Origin: Agilicoccus flavus
Lineage (GTDB): Bacteria; Actinomycetota; Actinomycetes; Actinomycetales; Dermatophilaceae
Reading direction: 5' to 3'
Assembly: GCF_014857905.1 (NCBI RefSeq)
Contig: NZ_JACYXE010000007.1
Coordinates: forward strand, 186,001 to 250,000
DNA length: 64,000 bases
Each line of letters starts with the position of its first letter. Position 1 is the first letter of the stretch. Shown piece by piece: positions 35,419 to 44,709 of this stretch. The translations under genes and the position numbers were made by a program. The notes beneath the pieces are model-generated. The model was not told where the DNA came from. It searched no databases and saw only the letters and a list, made by a program, of their open reading frames with translations.

Positions 35419-35466
35419 CGGGGGCTCATCGAGGGGATCACCGAGGGGCTCATCGGGAGGCTCATC
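35414..35466 (-). repeat. Tandem 12-bp repeats containing start codons
   Basis: On the minus strand the unit CCTCCCGATGAG/CCCCTCGATGAG-like recurs four to five times (plus-strand units 35425-35436, 35437-35448, 35449-35460, with partial copies on both sides). Most units carry an ATGAGC start-like sequence. The array lies between the lysX stop and the DUF998 start, so copy number would change the choice and spacing of start codons. Confidence 0.7.
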
Positions 35467-38400
35467 GCGGCTTGACGAACGGGAAGGCGAGGGTGGCGCG
35501 GATGTTCTGGCCCGTGAACATCATGACGACCCGGTCGACGCCGATCCCCAGGCCGCCCGTGGGGGCCCCACTGCTCGGTGAGGCCGGGCACGCGCCGGTG
35601 GGGACGGGCCAGGGGCGAGACCTCGACGGGGAAGTCGCAGTAGAAGGTCGGCATGACGGTCTGCTTCTCGACGAGCGCCTCGTACAGCTCCTTGACCATG
35701 AGGCCGGCCGACGCGTCGAGCGGCACGGCGACGTCGTGCCGCGCACACAGGGCCGCGACCTCCGCCGCCGGCGTCTCCGGCGTGAGCGGTGCCCCGGTCG
35801 CCTCCGCGACGGCCTCGTGCAGGGTGCGCACCGGCCACTCGCCCGAGAGGTCCACCTCGGTGTAGCCGCCCTGGCCGTCGGGGCGCAGCGCGATCTCCCG
35901 ACCGTGCACCGCGCGGGCCATCGCGAGGATGACGCGCCTGGTCAGCTTCCGCATCTCGACGTAGTCGGCGTGCGCGGCGTACGCCTCGACGGACGTGAAC
36001 TCCGGGTTGTGGGTGGCGTCGGCGCCCTCGTTGCGGAAGTTGCGACCGACCTCGAAGATCCGGTCCATCCCGGCGACCATGAGCCGCTTGAGGAACAGTT
36101 CGGGGGCGATCCGCAGGTAGAGGCCCATGTCGTAGGCGTTGATGTGCGTCGTGAACGGGCGGGCCGACGCGCCGCCGTGCACGGACTGCAGCATCGGCGT
36201 CTCCACCTCGAGGTACCCCTCCGCGACGAACGCGTCGCGCAGCGCGCGCACGGCCAGGCCGCGGCCCCGCAGCAGGTACACCGCCTCGGGGTGGGTGAGC
36301 AGGTCGAGGGTGCGCTGGCGCGTGCGCGCCGACTCGGCGAGGGTCGCGTGCAGCGTCGGCAGCGGGTTGAGGCACGTGGCGGCCATGACCCAGCTCTGCA
36401 CCGCGACGCTGGGCTCGCCGCTGCGCGACCGGAGCAGCGGACCCGTCACCGACACCTGGTCGCCGAGGTGGACGAAGCGGCGCCACGCGGCGCGCTCGTC
36501 GGCCGGCGTGCCGTCGGCCCTGACGAGGGCCTGGATGCGGGCGCCGCCCTCCTCGATCACCGCGAACGAGACGCCGCCGAGGTCGCGCACCGCGCGGACA
36601 CGCCCGACGACCGAGACGACGTCCCCGACGGCCGGGGTGGACGAGCACCCCGTGCCCGACTGCGGGCCGCTTTCCGGACCGTTCTCCGTCCGGGCCGACG
36701 GCGAGGCGAACGCCGCGCGGGCGGCGGCGACGCTCGTGTCGCGGGGCACGGCCACGGGGTAGCCGGTCCGGCCGGTCGCCTCCAGGGCGCGCAGGGCCTC
36801 GTGGCGCACGCGCTGCTGTTCGTTGAGCCGGTGCACGGGCGAGGGCGGACGGCACAGCTCCCGCTCCTGCGCGACGACCCGATCGACGAAGTCCGACTCG
36901 TGGCGGGGCGGCTGGTTCGCGCCCGGCCGGTCGCCGGAGAGGATCCGCGGGGTGAGCGTCGGGACGAACCCCTCCGCGACCCCCATCGCGAGCCCGGCGC
37001 GCGCGATGGTCAGCCCCGGGTCGTAGCAGAGCATCCGGGGCGCCCAGTGCGGGTCGTACTTCGCGTTCGCCTGGTAGAGGCTGTCGAGCTGGTAGTACCG
37101 GGACGCGACCCCGAGGGCCCGGTCGAGGAGGCGGGTGACCGGGCCGGCGCCGACCTCGTCGGCCTGGCTGAACACGCGCCGGAAGACGGCGAATTCAGCG
37201 ACACGCGCCGCAGGCCGAGGCCCTCGGCCGCGTCCATGAGGGCGGCGACCATGAACTCCGTGACGCCGTTCTCGGCGTCGGGGGAGCGGCGCATGACGTC
37301 GAGGGAGGCGCCGCGCCGCCCCCAGGGCACGAAGGTGAGCAGCCCGCGGATCGAGCCGTCCGGGGCGACGGCCGTGACGATGAGGCAGCGTCCGTCGGCC
37401 GGGTCGCCCAGCCGCCCGAGCGCCATCGAGAAGCCGCGCTCGGTGTCGTTGCCGCGCCACGCGTCGGCGAGGCGGACGACCTCGTCGACCTCCTGCGGCG
37501 CCAGGTCGGCGCACCGGCGGACCTGGGCGGTGTACCCGGCGCGGCGCACGCGGGTGACGGCCTGGCGGATCGGCTTCATGTCCCGGCCGGAGAGCGAGAA
37601 CGAGTCGGCGTCGAGGATCGCCTCGTCGCCGAGGGCGAGGGCCCGCAGCCCGTGCGCGACGTACTCGGTCGACCCGGCGGCGGAGGCCGAGAGGACCGCC
37701 GGGTAGCGACCCCGGGTGCGCGCGTCCGCGATCCACGCGGCGACGGCGCCCGGCCACGACTCGCGGTCGCCGATGGGGTCGCCGCTCGCGACGGACACGC
37801 TGCCCTGCGTGCGATAGACGACGGCGGCGCGGCGGTCGGGGGAGAAGACGACGGCCCTGTCACGGCGGGTGGCGAAGTAGCCGAGGGAGTCGTCCTCGCC
37901 GTCGCGCAGCAGCAGCGCCCGCAGCTCCAGATCCTCGTCGGCGCTGAGGTGGGAGCTGTGGCGCTGGGCGCGCCAGAGGACCGCGAAGGCCCAGAGCAGG
38001 GCGGCGGCCGACATGAGGCCCGCGAGGGTGAAGATCCAGGCGTGCCCGAGGTGCCCGTTGAAACCGGAGTCGTCGTACCCCGCGAGGTCACCGAACGTCG
38101 CGAGCAGCGACCAGAGGGCCTTCTCCTGAAGACCAACGAGCGTGCGAGGGAACGCGAGCGCGAGCAGGAGGGTGATCACGTAGGAGGTGGCGAGCCCGCC
38201 CACGAGCACCGCGAGCGCCGCCGGATCGGCCCGGCGATGGCGAGCAGCAGGACCGCCGAGAAGAGGCTGGGCCCGACGGGCACGGCGAGCCCGTCGAAGA
38301 CGATCGTCACGAGGCGCCCGAACGCCGTGTCGAACAGCCACAGCGAGAGCAGCGACCAGATCGCGCCCGCCACGAGGACGTGCGCGATCCACGTCACGGC

Positions 38401-38562
38401 GGCCTCGCGACGCCGATCCGGCGCCGGCTGCGGGGCTCCCCGACGCTGAGGGTCCGCCTCGGGGGAGGGCGGCCCGTCCTGCCGGCCGTCCTCGGACACC
38501 GACCCGTGGCGAGGGCCGCGGCCGGGAGCCCGGCCGGGCACGGTCGCGATGCTCGATCCCAT
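35462..38562 (-). pseudogene. lysX: Bifunctional lysylphosphatidylglycerol synthetase/lysyl-tRNA synthetase, disrupted
   Basis: The remains of LysX: an N-terminal MprF-like membrane domain (AIWSLLSLWLFDTAFGRLV), a DUF2156 lysyltransferase domain (DDSLGYFATRRDRAVVFSPD, ERGFSMALGRLGDPADGRC), and a class II LysRS ([60 protein letters not shown]). It charges lysine and transfers it to phosphatidylglycerol, giving resistance to cationic peptides. Three breaks are visible: about 38220-38232 (frame change, about 75 residues of membrane domain missing against my memory of mycobacterial LysX), about 37189-37198 (one base missing: SLN then FAVFRRVF), and about 35559-35571 (about 55 residues missing between GLTEQW and PTGGLG). 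The ATG at 38560-38562 starts MGSSIATV. It may be real decay or assembly error. Confidence 0.8.
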
Positions 38563-38572
38563 TTCGTCCACG

Positions 38573-39760
38573 CTACTTCTGCTCGAGGCGGTCGGGGTGC
38601 GGGTCGGTGGCCGTGTCGTCGTCGGCGTCGGTGGCGCCGGTGGCGTGGTCGGGGACCGGGGCGAGGGGTGGGCCGGGGGGCTCGGCATCACGCTCGGTGA
38701 TCGGGCTCGGAGCCGCTGCGGCGCGGCCATCCCGCTCGAGGTAGGCGTCGCGCACCTGCAGGCCGTGGACGACCTCGTCGAGCAGCGGGTCGACGAAGTT
38801 CTGCCGGTGGCTGCGATCGCTGCTCGCCGACGCGACGAAGTTCAGGCCCGAGAACCCCGCGAGGATCATCGCCACCTGCACGAGCGTCAGGCTCACCGGG
38901 AGCTGCCCCAGCACGCCGTCGAACCGGTTGAGCGGGGCCTGCGTCCATGCCTTGGCGGTCGCCTCCGGGATGGAGAGCGAGCCGAAGGCGACGAGGAAGG
39001 CGAACACGAGGACCATGAACAGGCCCATCTGCATGAGCGTGACGAGCACCGGCACGAGCAGCAGGTTGACGCGTTCGGCCCGGCGCAGCGGCGGCACGGT
39101 CTGCTCCGAGCCGTCGCGGTCGTGCTCGGCGAGCACGTCGGTCAGCTCGTCGCGGGTGGTCACGGTGACGAGCGCGGCGGCGAGGACGACGAACACGGCG
39201 ACCGCCGCCCACGTGCGGCCGACGGACAGGGCGATGGCGATCTGCCAGATCTCGGCGTTGTAGAAGGTGAACAGCAGCGCGAGCATGACGACCGGCAACG
39301 CCCGGGAGGTCATGGGCGCCAGGGTCGACAGCTCCCGCAGCACCCGCCGCGACGACCACATCACGAGCGTGCCCACTCCGAGGTACGTCGCGCCGAGCAG
39401 ACCCGCGACGACGAGCGGGCCACCGACGAGCGCGAGGCCACGCATCTCCGGCGCGGCGGCCGCGGCCGGCGCCACGAGCAGCCCGACGCCGAGGAGCACA
39501 CCGATCCCCGTGCCGACCGGCCGGGGCAACCGCCGCACGACCGCGCCGACGAGCCACGCGGTGAGCGGCGCGAGCAGGGCGACGCCCAGCCAGACGAGGG
39601 CGGAGACGATGAGGGCCAGGTTCGTCTCGACCTGGTCGGAGCTCGTCTCGATCTGCTCGACCTGCCGGCTGAGGTGGTCGAAGGCAGCGAGGCCCACGGC
39701 CGCCTGGAGCGCTCCCGCCAACGGCGCGGCCGTGCGGCGCCAGAGGGACCGCCGGCGCAC
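38573..39760 (-). CDS. Polytopic membrane protein of unknown function (possibly frameshifted at its N-terminus)
   Basis: A 395-residue actinobacterial membrane protein with about ten helices (for example LAPLTAWLVGAVVRRLP, ALPVVMLALLFTFYNAEIWQIA, VPVLVTLMQMGLFMVLVFAFL) and a cytoplasmic acidic Pro-rich tail. No named family is recognised. The frame opens at GTG 39758-39760, but 24 codons upstream in a second frame (GTG 39831-39833, THDDARAFQDRLRGLGLPLMVEAR) look like its natural N-terminus, so one base may be missing near 39757. It ends 10 bp before lysX and probably shares its transcript. Confidence 0.7.
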   Translation of the reverse strand: MRRRSLWRRTAAPLAGALQAAVGLAAFDHLSRQVEQIETSSDQVETNLALIVSALVWLGVALLAPLTAWLVGAVVRRLPRPVGTGIGVLLGVGLLVAPAAAAAPEMRGLALVGGPLVVAGLLGATYLGVGTLVMWSSRRVLRELSTLAPMTSRALPVVMLALLFTFYNAEIWQIAIALSVGRTWAAVAVFVVLAAALVTVTTRDELTDVLAEHDRDGSEQTVPPLRRAERVNLLLVPVLVTLMQMGLFMVLVFAFLVAFGSLSIPEATAKAWTQAPLNRFDGVLGQLPVSLTLVQVAMILAGFSGLNFVASASSDRSHRQNFVDPLLDEVVHGLQVRDAYLERDGRAAAAPSPITERDAEPPGPPLAPVPDHATGATDADDDTATDPHPDRLEQK

Positions 39761-39851
39761 GCGCCTCGACCATGAGCGGCAACCCGAGGCCGCGGAGCCG
39801 GTCCTGGAAGGCGCGCGCGTCGTCGTGCGTCACACCGGCGTCCACGCGCAC

Positions 39852-39920
39852 GGTCCTCCGTCCTGCCGTCCTGCCGTCCTGCCGTCCTCGGCCTGGTCTC
39901 GGTCTCGGTCGGGCCGGGTC
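39852..39920. repeat. Short tandem repeats, GTCCTGCC and GGTCTC units
   Basis: Three perfect copies of the 8-bp unit GTCCTGCC (39860-39883) are flanked by variant copies (GTCCTCC, GTCCTCGG), followed by GGTCTC GGTCTC GGTCGG. This is simple-sequence DNA in the 286-bp gap between the membrane-protein gene and tRNA-Arg. Confidence 0.65.
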
Positions 39921-40063
39921 TCGATCGGCCTTCCCCATCGGCACGATCGACCGGATTCCTCACGTCCTGTGCACAACAGGCGCTCCGATTGGTCACAGCG
40001 GCGGAGAGATCCGTGCCCGCCGGGCCCCCCGATCCGGGGGCCCGGACGGGAGGCGCCCACCGA

Positions 40064-40093
40064 TTTCACCTTCGCCCCGGGGAGCTGTAAAGT
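40064..40093 (+). promoter_or_regulatory. tRNA-Arg promoter
   Basis: TTTCAC (40064-40069), an 18-bp spacer and TAAAGT (40088-40093) form a plausible housekeeping promoter, starting about 20 bp before the mature tRNA. Confidence 0.5.
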
Positions 40094-40119
40094 GAGCATC
40101 CGTCGCCGACGTGCGACAA

Positions 40120-40192
40120 GCACCCGTAGCTCAACGGATAGAGCATCTGACTACGGATCAGAAGGTTTGGGGTTCGAATCCCTACGGGTGCG
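40120..40192 (+). tRNA. tRNA-Arg (anticodon ACG)
   Basis: A cloverleaf with acceptor GCACCCG/CGGGTGC, anticodon stem TCTGA/TCAGA, loop CTACGGA giving ACG, T-loop TTCGAAT and discriminator G. CCA is not encoded. The A34 must be deaminated to inosine to read CGC, the main arginine codon in such genomes; tadA lies 4.5 kb away. Confidence 0.97.
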
Positions 40193-40201
40193 CTCGCGGT
40201 G

Positions 40202-40227
40202 AACGGCCGGTCCTCGGACCGGCCGTT
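40202..40227 (+). terminator. tRNA-Arg terminator
   Basis: An 11-bp stem AACGGCCGGTC/GACCGGCCGTT with the loop CTCG, followed by TTTCGC. Confidence 0.8.
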
Positions 40228-40348
40228 TCGCATGTGCGCCTTGATCATCCGTCCGGGCTCGCGGCCGGGCAACCCCCACGATGATCTCGCCGATCGGGCC
40301 CGCCCGCAGCGGTCCGGGCCGGCGGGACGCAGACCTTACCCTGGGGGC

Positions 40349-40903
40349 ATGGCGGAACTGAGCGGGTTGACGATCGCGATCAACGCCGGCGACAACACCG
40401 AGGTCCTCGACTTCTACACCCTCGTGTTCGACCGTGGCCCCGACACCGCACCCCTCGACGACTTCCTCGAGTGGGAGGTCTGCCGCGGCACCTGGCTCCA
40501 GATCTCGACGGGCCACGACCGGCCGGGGGCGAACAACGCCCGGGTGCGCTTCGAGTGCGACGACATCGACTCGGCCTCCGCGCGGCTGCACGAGGCCGGC
40601 GTCCCGCTGGGCGAGGTGGTCACCGTCCCCGATGTCGTCGCCTTCCTCAACTTCTCGGACAACTGGGGCAACGCGCTCGGCTTCTACCAGCTGCTCACGC
40701 CGCGCCGGACGCTCTCGGAGGAGGATCGCCGCGAGCAGGAGCGTGAGTTCGAGGCCCGCCGGCGCGAGGCCGAGGGGGAGCAGGCCGAGGCGGCCGGCCC
40801 CGAGGCCGCCGACGACGATCGCCTGCCGCCCGTCCCCGACGACGGCTCCGTGCCCGGGCAGACCGGCCCCACCGGGCCCGGCGGGTCGACGCCGTCGCAC
40901 TGA
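40349..40903 (+). CDS. VOC-superfamily (glyoxalase/bleomycin resistance-like) protein
   Basis: A 184-residue protein. Residues 1-120 form one VOC module (LSGLTIAINAGDNTEVLDFYT at the N-terminus, VRFECDDIDSASARLHEAGV, SDNWGNALGFYQLL), followed by a charged acidic tail (EEDRREQEREFEARRREAE) that is probably coiled or disordered. Substrate unknown. The ATG at 40349 lies six bases after TACCCT (40337-40342) and after a GGGGG run, so it is either leaderless or uses that run as ribosome site. Confidence 0.82.
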   Translation: MAELSGLTIAINAGDNTEVLDFYTLVFDRGPDTAPLDDFLEWEVCRGTWLQISTGHDRPGANNARVRFECDDIDSASARLHEAGVPLGEVVTVPDVVAFLNFSDNWGNALGFYQLLTPRRTLSEEDRREQEREFEARRREAEGEQAEAAGPEAADDDRLPPVPDDGSVPGQTGPTGPGGSTPSH

Positions 40904-40946
40904 CCCCCGACGCCCCGCCCCACGGCGGGCGAGGCGGGGTCGGCCC

Positions 40947-41921
40947 TCAGGGGCGGTTCCACCACCCGGTCGTGTCGTCGCGGAAGTCGGTGACGGGGGA
41001 GTCGGCCGTGCCGTCGCCGGGCTCCCGCGGCGCCGGGGTCCCCCCGCGGTAGAGGCTCTCGCCGGGGTGGGCCGCGAACAGCGACGTGCCCTCGTCCTCG
41101 TGCTCCCGGTGCTCGTTCCGGTCGCGGTGATCGCGGTCCCGCCACTCGTGCTGCTCCCGGTCGCGGGGGTCGTGGTCGTGCGGGTCATCGTGGTCTCGAC
41201 GGTCGTGTCGGCCGTGACGGTCGGGGTTCTCGTGCTCCTCCTCGGAGCGGCGGCGGGACTGCTCCGACACCTGCACGTCTCCCTCGTCGATCGCCTCGCC
41301 CGGCGCGAGACCCGTGAAGCGCATGAACCGTTGCCGCAGGCTCGCCCGGCGGGCGGGATCCGGCTCCTGCTCCACCTCGGCCTCGTACTCGGAGTACTCG
41401 GTGCCCTCGTCGACGTCGTCGTCGCCCTCGCGGTGGAAGATCTGCCCGATCATCGCCCGGTAGGTCTGGTCGGGGTGCGGGACGAACCCGATGCGCGAGA
41501 GGGCCTGGTCGGTGCCGGCGCTCTCGAGGACGAACGTGCCGTAACCGAGCAGGCGGCCGGGGATGCTGCGGTGATAGGTCATGTCGGTGACCTTGCCCAG
41601 GGGCATCATGTCGACCTTGCGCACGATGAACCCGTACACGAGCAGGAGCCGGCGGTCGGTGGCGATGAACCACTCCCGGCGCCACTCGATGAGCATCCAC
41701 AGCGCGCGGCCGAGCAGGACGACCCAGGCGCACCACGCGAACGTCGCGACCTCGGTCAGGGCCTCGTCGGCGCCGACGGCGAACCAGATGACCGCGACGA
41801 GCGCGAGCGACGTCGTGACCATGGGCTCCGCGACGGCGCCCCAGTGCCGGTGGACGGCGACGACGATCCGCTCGCCCTTGAGGAGGTAGCGCTCGAGCTG
41901 GTCGGTGTTCCGCTCCGGCAC
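40947..41921 (-). CDS. Bacterial PH-domain membrane protein with His/Asp-rich tail
   Basis: A 324-residue protein: two membrane helices (VTTSLALVAVIWFAVGADEA and WCAWVVLLGRALWMLIEW), then a bPH2 (YdbS-like) domain (REWFIATDRRLLLVYGFIVRK, MMPLGKVTDMTYHRS). From about residue 210 a very polar tail includes about 45 residues almost entirely of D, H, R, E (DRHGRHDRRDHDDPHDHDP). GTG 41919-41921 is the start. Thirteen bases downstream of a small membrane protein gene on the same strand. Function unknown; the tail could bind metal. Confidence 0.8.
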   Translation of the reverse strand: MPERNTDQLERYLLKGERIVVAVHRHWGAVAEPMVTTSLALVAVIWFAVGADEALTEVATFAWCAWVVLLGRALWMLIEWRREWFIATDRRLLLVYGFIVRKVDMMPLGKVTDMTYHRSIPGRLLGYGTFVLESAGTDQALSRIGFVPHPDQTYRAMIGQIFHREGDDDVDEGTEYSEYEAEVEQEPDPARRASLRQRFMRFTGLAPGEAIDEGDVQVSEQSRRRSEEEHENPDRHGRHDRRDHDDPHDHDPRDREQHEWRDRDHRDRNEHREHEDEGTSLFAAHPGESLYRGGTPAPREPGDGTADSPVTDFRDDTTGWWNRP

Positions 41922-41934
41922 GACGCGCCCGCGC

Positions 41935-42105
41935 TCAGCGCCCGAGGATGCGGTCGAAGAAGATGCCGATCGAGCTGAACCCGTTGACGATGATCTCCCA
42001 GACCGTGACGACGAGGTCGGCCGCCTGGTCCGGGTTCGTGAAGATCGCGTAGATCACGAAGATCCAGAAGATCCACGTGAGGATCTTCTTCACCGTGTGG
42101 GGCAT
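41935..42105 (-). CDS. Small single-span membrane protein
   Basis: A 56-residue protein, MPHTVKKILTWIFWIFVIYAI at the N-terminus, then an amphipathic second half ending FFDRILGR. The ATG at 42103-42105 has AAGGAG at good spacing. It is too short for family assignment but has a clear membrane helix and ribosome site. It precedes the PH-domain gene by 13 bp, so the two are likely co-transcribed and may interact. Confidence 0.75.
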   Translation of the reverse strand: MPHTVKKILTWIFWIFVIYAIFTNPDQAADLVVTVWEIIVNGFSSIGIFFDRILGR

Positions 42106-42270
42106 GGAACTCCTTGTGTGCGCGAGCAACCGGATCGGGACGACAGGTCGGAGCCATCGAACCACACGCCGGGCCGCGGGCCGGGACGCCGGGCCGGAAC
42201 GCGCCAGAGCGGCCCTCGCGCAACGCGGCGGCCGCGGCGCCCTTGCCCGGGCCCGCGGGCGCGTGATCGC

Positions 42271-43722
42271 ATGACCATGCCCCCGGACCGCCTCGGACCC
42301 GCCGACGAGCTCTCGATGCTGCGGACCACCGCCCGCGACCTGGTGCGCCGGGCCCCGGTCACGACGACCACGGCGGCCTCGATCCGCGACGCGGCCCGCG
42401 TCATGGCCGGGCGGGACGTGTCGTCGGTCGTCATCCTCAACGCCTCGCGCGTGGTCGGCATCGTCACCGACCGTGACCTGCGCCGGCACGTCGTCGCGAC
42501 GGGGTTGGACCCGGCCGACTCGGTCGTCTCGATCATGACCGCGGGTCCCCTCACCGTCGACGTCGACGCCCGCGCGTTCGAGGTCATGCTCGCCATGATG
42601 GACGCGCGGATCCACCACCTGCCGGTCGTCGACTCCGGCCGGCTCGTCGGCGTCGTCACGAGTTCCGATCTGGGCCGCTTCGAGGACGCCGATCCCGTGC
42701 ACCTCGTGCGCGACATCGGCTCCCGCGCCGACCCGGCCGGCGTCGCGTCGGCCTGCGCCCGGATGCCCTCGATCGTCGACCGGCTCGCCCGCCGCGGCGC
42801 GGGCGCCGACGACCTCGGGCGCGTCGTCACGGCCATCGCGGACGCCGCGACGACCCGCGCCGTCCAGCTCGCCGCCGCCGGGACGGGCCTGGCTCCCGAC
42901 GCCTTCTGCTGGGTCGCGCTCGGCGCCCACGGCCGCGGTGAGCTCACCCTCGACGGCCGGCAGGACAACGCGCTCGTCCTCGCCGACGGCCAGGACGAGC
43001 AGCGGGCCCGGGACGTCGCCGCGCAGGTCGTCGACACCCTGCTGGCGTGCGGGTTCCCGGCCGGCCTCGTCGCCACGACGGATCCGGGGCCCTCGACCGC
43101 CGCGGAGTGGCGCGGCCGGGTGCGCGCCGGCCTGGAGGGAGAGTCGGCGCGGGGCCTGCCGCCGGAGCTGTTCGACGCGCGTCGCGTCGTCGGCGACCCG
43201 GTGCTCTACGACGCGGTGTTCGGTTCGGCGCGCCGGGTCGCGGTCACCACCAACGGCTTCGCCCGGGAGCTCGTCGACGCCACCCTGCGGCGGGTCGACG
43301 AGCTCGCGGGCGCGATCGCGGCGGTCGACGATCGCGACGTCGACGGTCCTGCGCTGCGGACGGCCGGTGCGATCCGGGACGTCGCCCGGGCGTTCGCCCT
43401 CGAGGGTGGGTCGGCGCGGGTGCCCACCCCGGCGCGGCTCGCCGACGCGGTCGAGCTCGGGGCGATCGACGCCGGCTCCGCCGGGGCGTTGTCGTCCGCC
43501 TACTCGGTGCTCGCGCAGGCGGGGGTGCGGATGGACGTCATGCGCGTCCCCCCGACGCCGGCCGACGCGGCCGCCGTGCGCAGCGCCTGCTCCGCGGCCG
43601 GCCACGTGGCCCGCGACCTGCGGGCGTCCGTGGCCCAGCCGACCCCGCCGACTCATCCGCCCACGCCGCCGTCGCCCCCCACGGCCCCGTCTCCCGCGAG
43701 GGTCGCCGAGGCGCTGTCCTGA
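42271..43722 (+). CDS. CBS-domain and DUF294 nucleotidyltransferase-like protein
   Basis: A 483-residue cytoplasmic protein: a CBS pair (residues 25-150, [23 protein letters not shown] and [22 protein letters not shown]), a DUF294 nucleotidyltransferase-like core ([25 protein letters not shown]) and its helical C-terminal substrate domain, with a Pro-rich tail. The core motif GAHGRGE has the GS/GRxE loop, and the DxD-like pair reads DGRQDN. Related proteins sense adenine nucleotides; the activity is unknown. ATG 42271 (or 42277) is the start. The stop overlaps the next start (TGATG). Confidence 0.85.
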   Translation: MTMPPDRLGPADELSMLRTTARDLVRRAPVTTTTAASIRDAARVMAGRDVSSVVILNASRVVGIVTDRDLRRHVVATGLDPADSVVSIMTAGPLTVDVDARAFEVMLAMMDARIHHLPVVDSGRLVGVVTSSDLGRFEDADPVHLVRDIGSRADPAGVASACARMPSIVDRLARRGAGADDLGRVVTAIADAATTRAVQLAAAGTGLAPDAFCWVALGAHGRGELTLDGRQDNALVLADGQDEQRARDVAAQVVDTLLACGFPAGLVATTDPGPSTAAEWRGRVRAGLEGESARGLPPELFDARRVVGDPVLYDAVFGSARRVAVTTNGFARELVDATLRRVDELAGAIAAVDDRDVDGPALRTAGAIRDVARAFALEGGSARVPTPARLADAVELGAIDAGSAGALSSAYSVLAQAGVRMDVMRVPPTPADAAAVRSACSAAGHVARDLRASVAQPTPPTHPPTPPSPPTAPSPARVAEALS

Positions 43723-44051
43723 TGGTGCTGCGTTCCCTCGTGCTGTTCGCGCTGGCCGCCCTCGCCGAGATCGGGGGCGCCTGGCTCGTCTGGCAGGGCG
43801 TCCGCGAACACCGGGGTCTGCTCTGGGTGGGCGCGGGCGTCGTCGCGCTCGGCCTCTACGGGTTCGTCGCCACGCTGCAGCCCGACGCGAACTTCGGGCG
43901 CATCCTCGCCGCGTACGGCGGGGTGTTCGTCGCGGGATCGCTCCTGTGGGGCATGGTCGTCGACGGGTTCCGCCCCGACCGCTGGGACGTCACGGGCGCC
44001 CTCGTCTGCCTGGCGGGGGTCGCCGTCATCATGTACGCCCCGCGGACCTGA
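43722..44051 (+). CDS. YnfA family (UPF0060) membrane protein
   Basis: A 109-residue protein with four helices: [60 protein letters not shown] and [16 protein letters not shown]. YnfA proteins belong with small multidrug transporter-like membrane proteins. Coupled to the CBS/DUF294 gene and converging on upp with a 3-bp gap. Confidence 0.93.
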   Translation: MVLRSLVLFALAALAEIGGAWLVWQGVREHRGLLWVGAGVVALGLYGFVATLQPDANFGRILAAYGGVFVAGSLLWGMVVDGFRPDRWDVTGALVCLAGVAVIMYAPRT

Positions 44052-44054
44052 GGA

Positions 44055-44693
44055 TCAGACGACGCCGTACAGGCGGTCGCCCGCGTCGCCGAGCCCCGGC
44101 ACGATGTAGCCGTTCTCGTCGAGCTTCTCGTCGATGGCGCCGAGCACGAGGGTGACGGGCACGTCGACGTCCGCGAGGCGCTCCTCCAGGTGGGCGATGC
44201 CCTCCGGCGCACCGAGCAGACAGACGGCCGTGATGTCGTCCGCGCCCTTGCCCACGAGGTAGTCGATGGCCATGACGAGGGTGTGGCCCGTGGCGAGCAT
44301 CGGGTCGACGATGTAGCACTGGCGACCCGAGAGGTTGTCGGGGAGGCGGTTCGCGTACGCGCTGACCTCGAGCGTCGCCTCGTCGCGCACCATCCCGAGG
44401 AAGCCGACCTCGGCGGTGGGCAGGAGCCGCACCATCCCCTCGAGCATCCCGAGGCCCGCGCGCAGGATCGGCACGATGAGCGGCTTGGGCGTCGACAGCT
44501 TGATGCCCTGGGTGGGGGCGACGGGGGTACGGATGTCGAACGGCTCGACGCGCACCTCGCGGGTCGCCTCGTAGGCGAGCAGGGTCACGAGCTCCTCCGC
44601 GAGGCGGCGGAAGGTGGGGGAGTCCGTCCTCTCGTCGCGCAGGTAGGTGAGCTTGTGGTTGATGAGCGGGTGGTCGGCCACGAGGACGCGCAT
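44055..44693 (-). CDS. upp: Uracil phosphoribosyltransferase
   Basis: A 212-residue pyrimidine salvage enzyme making UMP from uracil and PRPP. The PRPP loop is [19 protein letters not shown], and the uracil-binding end is [28 protein letters not shown] is also conserved. The ATG at 44691-44693 lies six bases after TAAGTT (minus strand 44705-44700), so the transcript is probably leaderless. Divergent from tadA with only 16 bp between start codons. Confidence 0.97.
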   Translation of the reverse strand: MRVLVADHPLINHKLTYLRDERTDSPTFRRLAEELVTLLAYEATREVRVEPFDIRTPVAPTQGIKLSTPKPLIVPILRAGLGMLEGMVRLLPTAEVGFLGMVRDEATLEVSAYANRLPDNLSGRQCYIVDPMLATGHTLVMAIDYLVGKGADDITAVCLLGAPEGIAHLEERLADVDVPVTLVLGAIDEKLDENGYIVPGLGDAGDRLYGVV

Positions 44694-44709
44694 GGGTGAA
44701 ACTTAGCCC
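44694..44709. promoter_or_regulatory. Overlapping divergent start region of upp and tadA
   Basis: The 16 bp between the two start codons hold a -10 for upp (TAAGTT, minus strand) and, on the other strand, a weak -10 for tadA (GAAACT, 44698-44703) at the right distance for a leaderless GTG start at 44710. The two elements overlap, so polymerases should compete. Confidence 0.5.
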
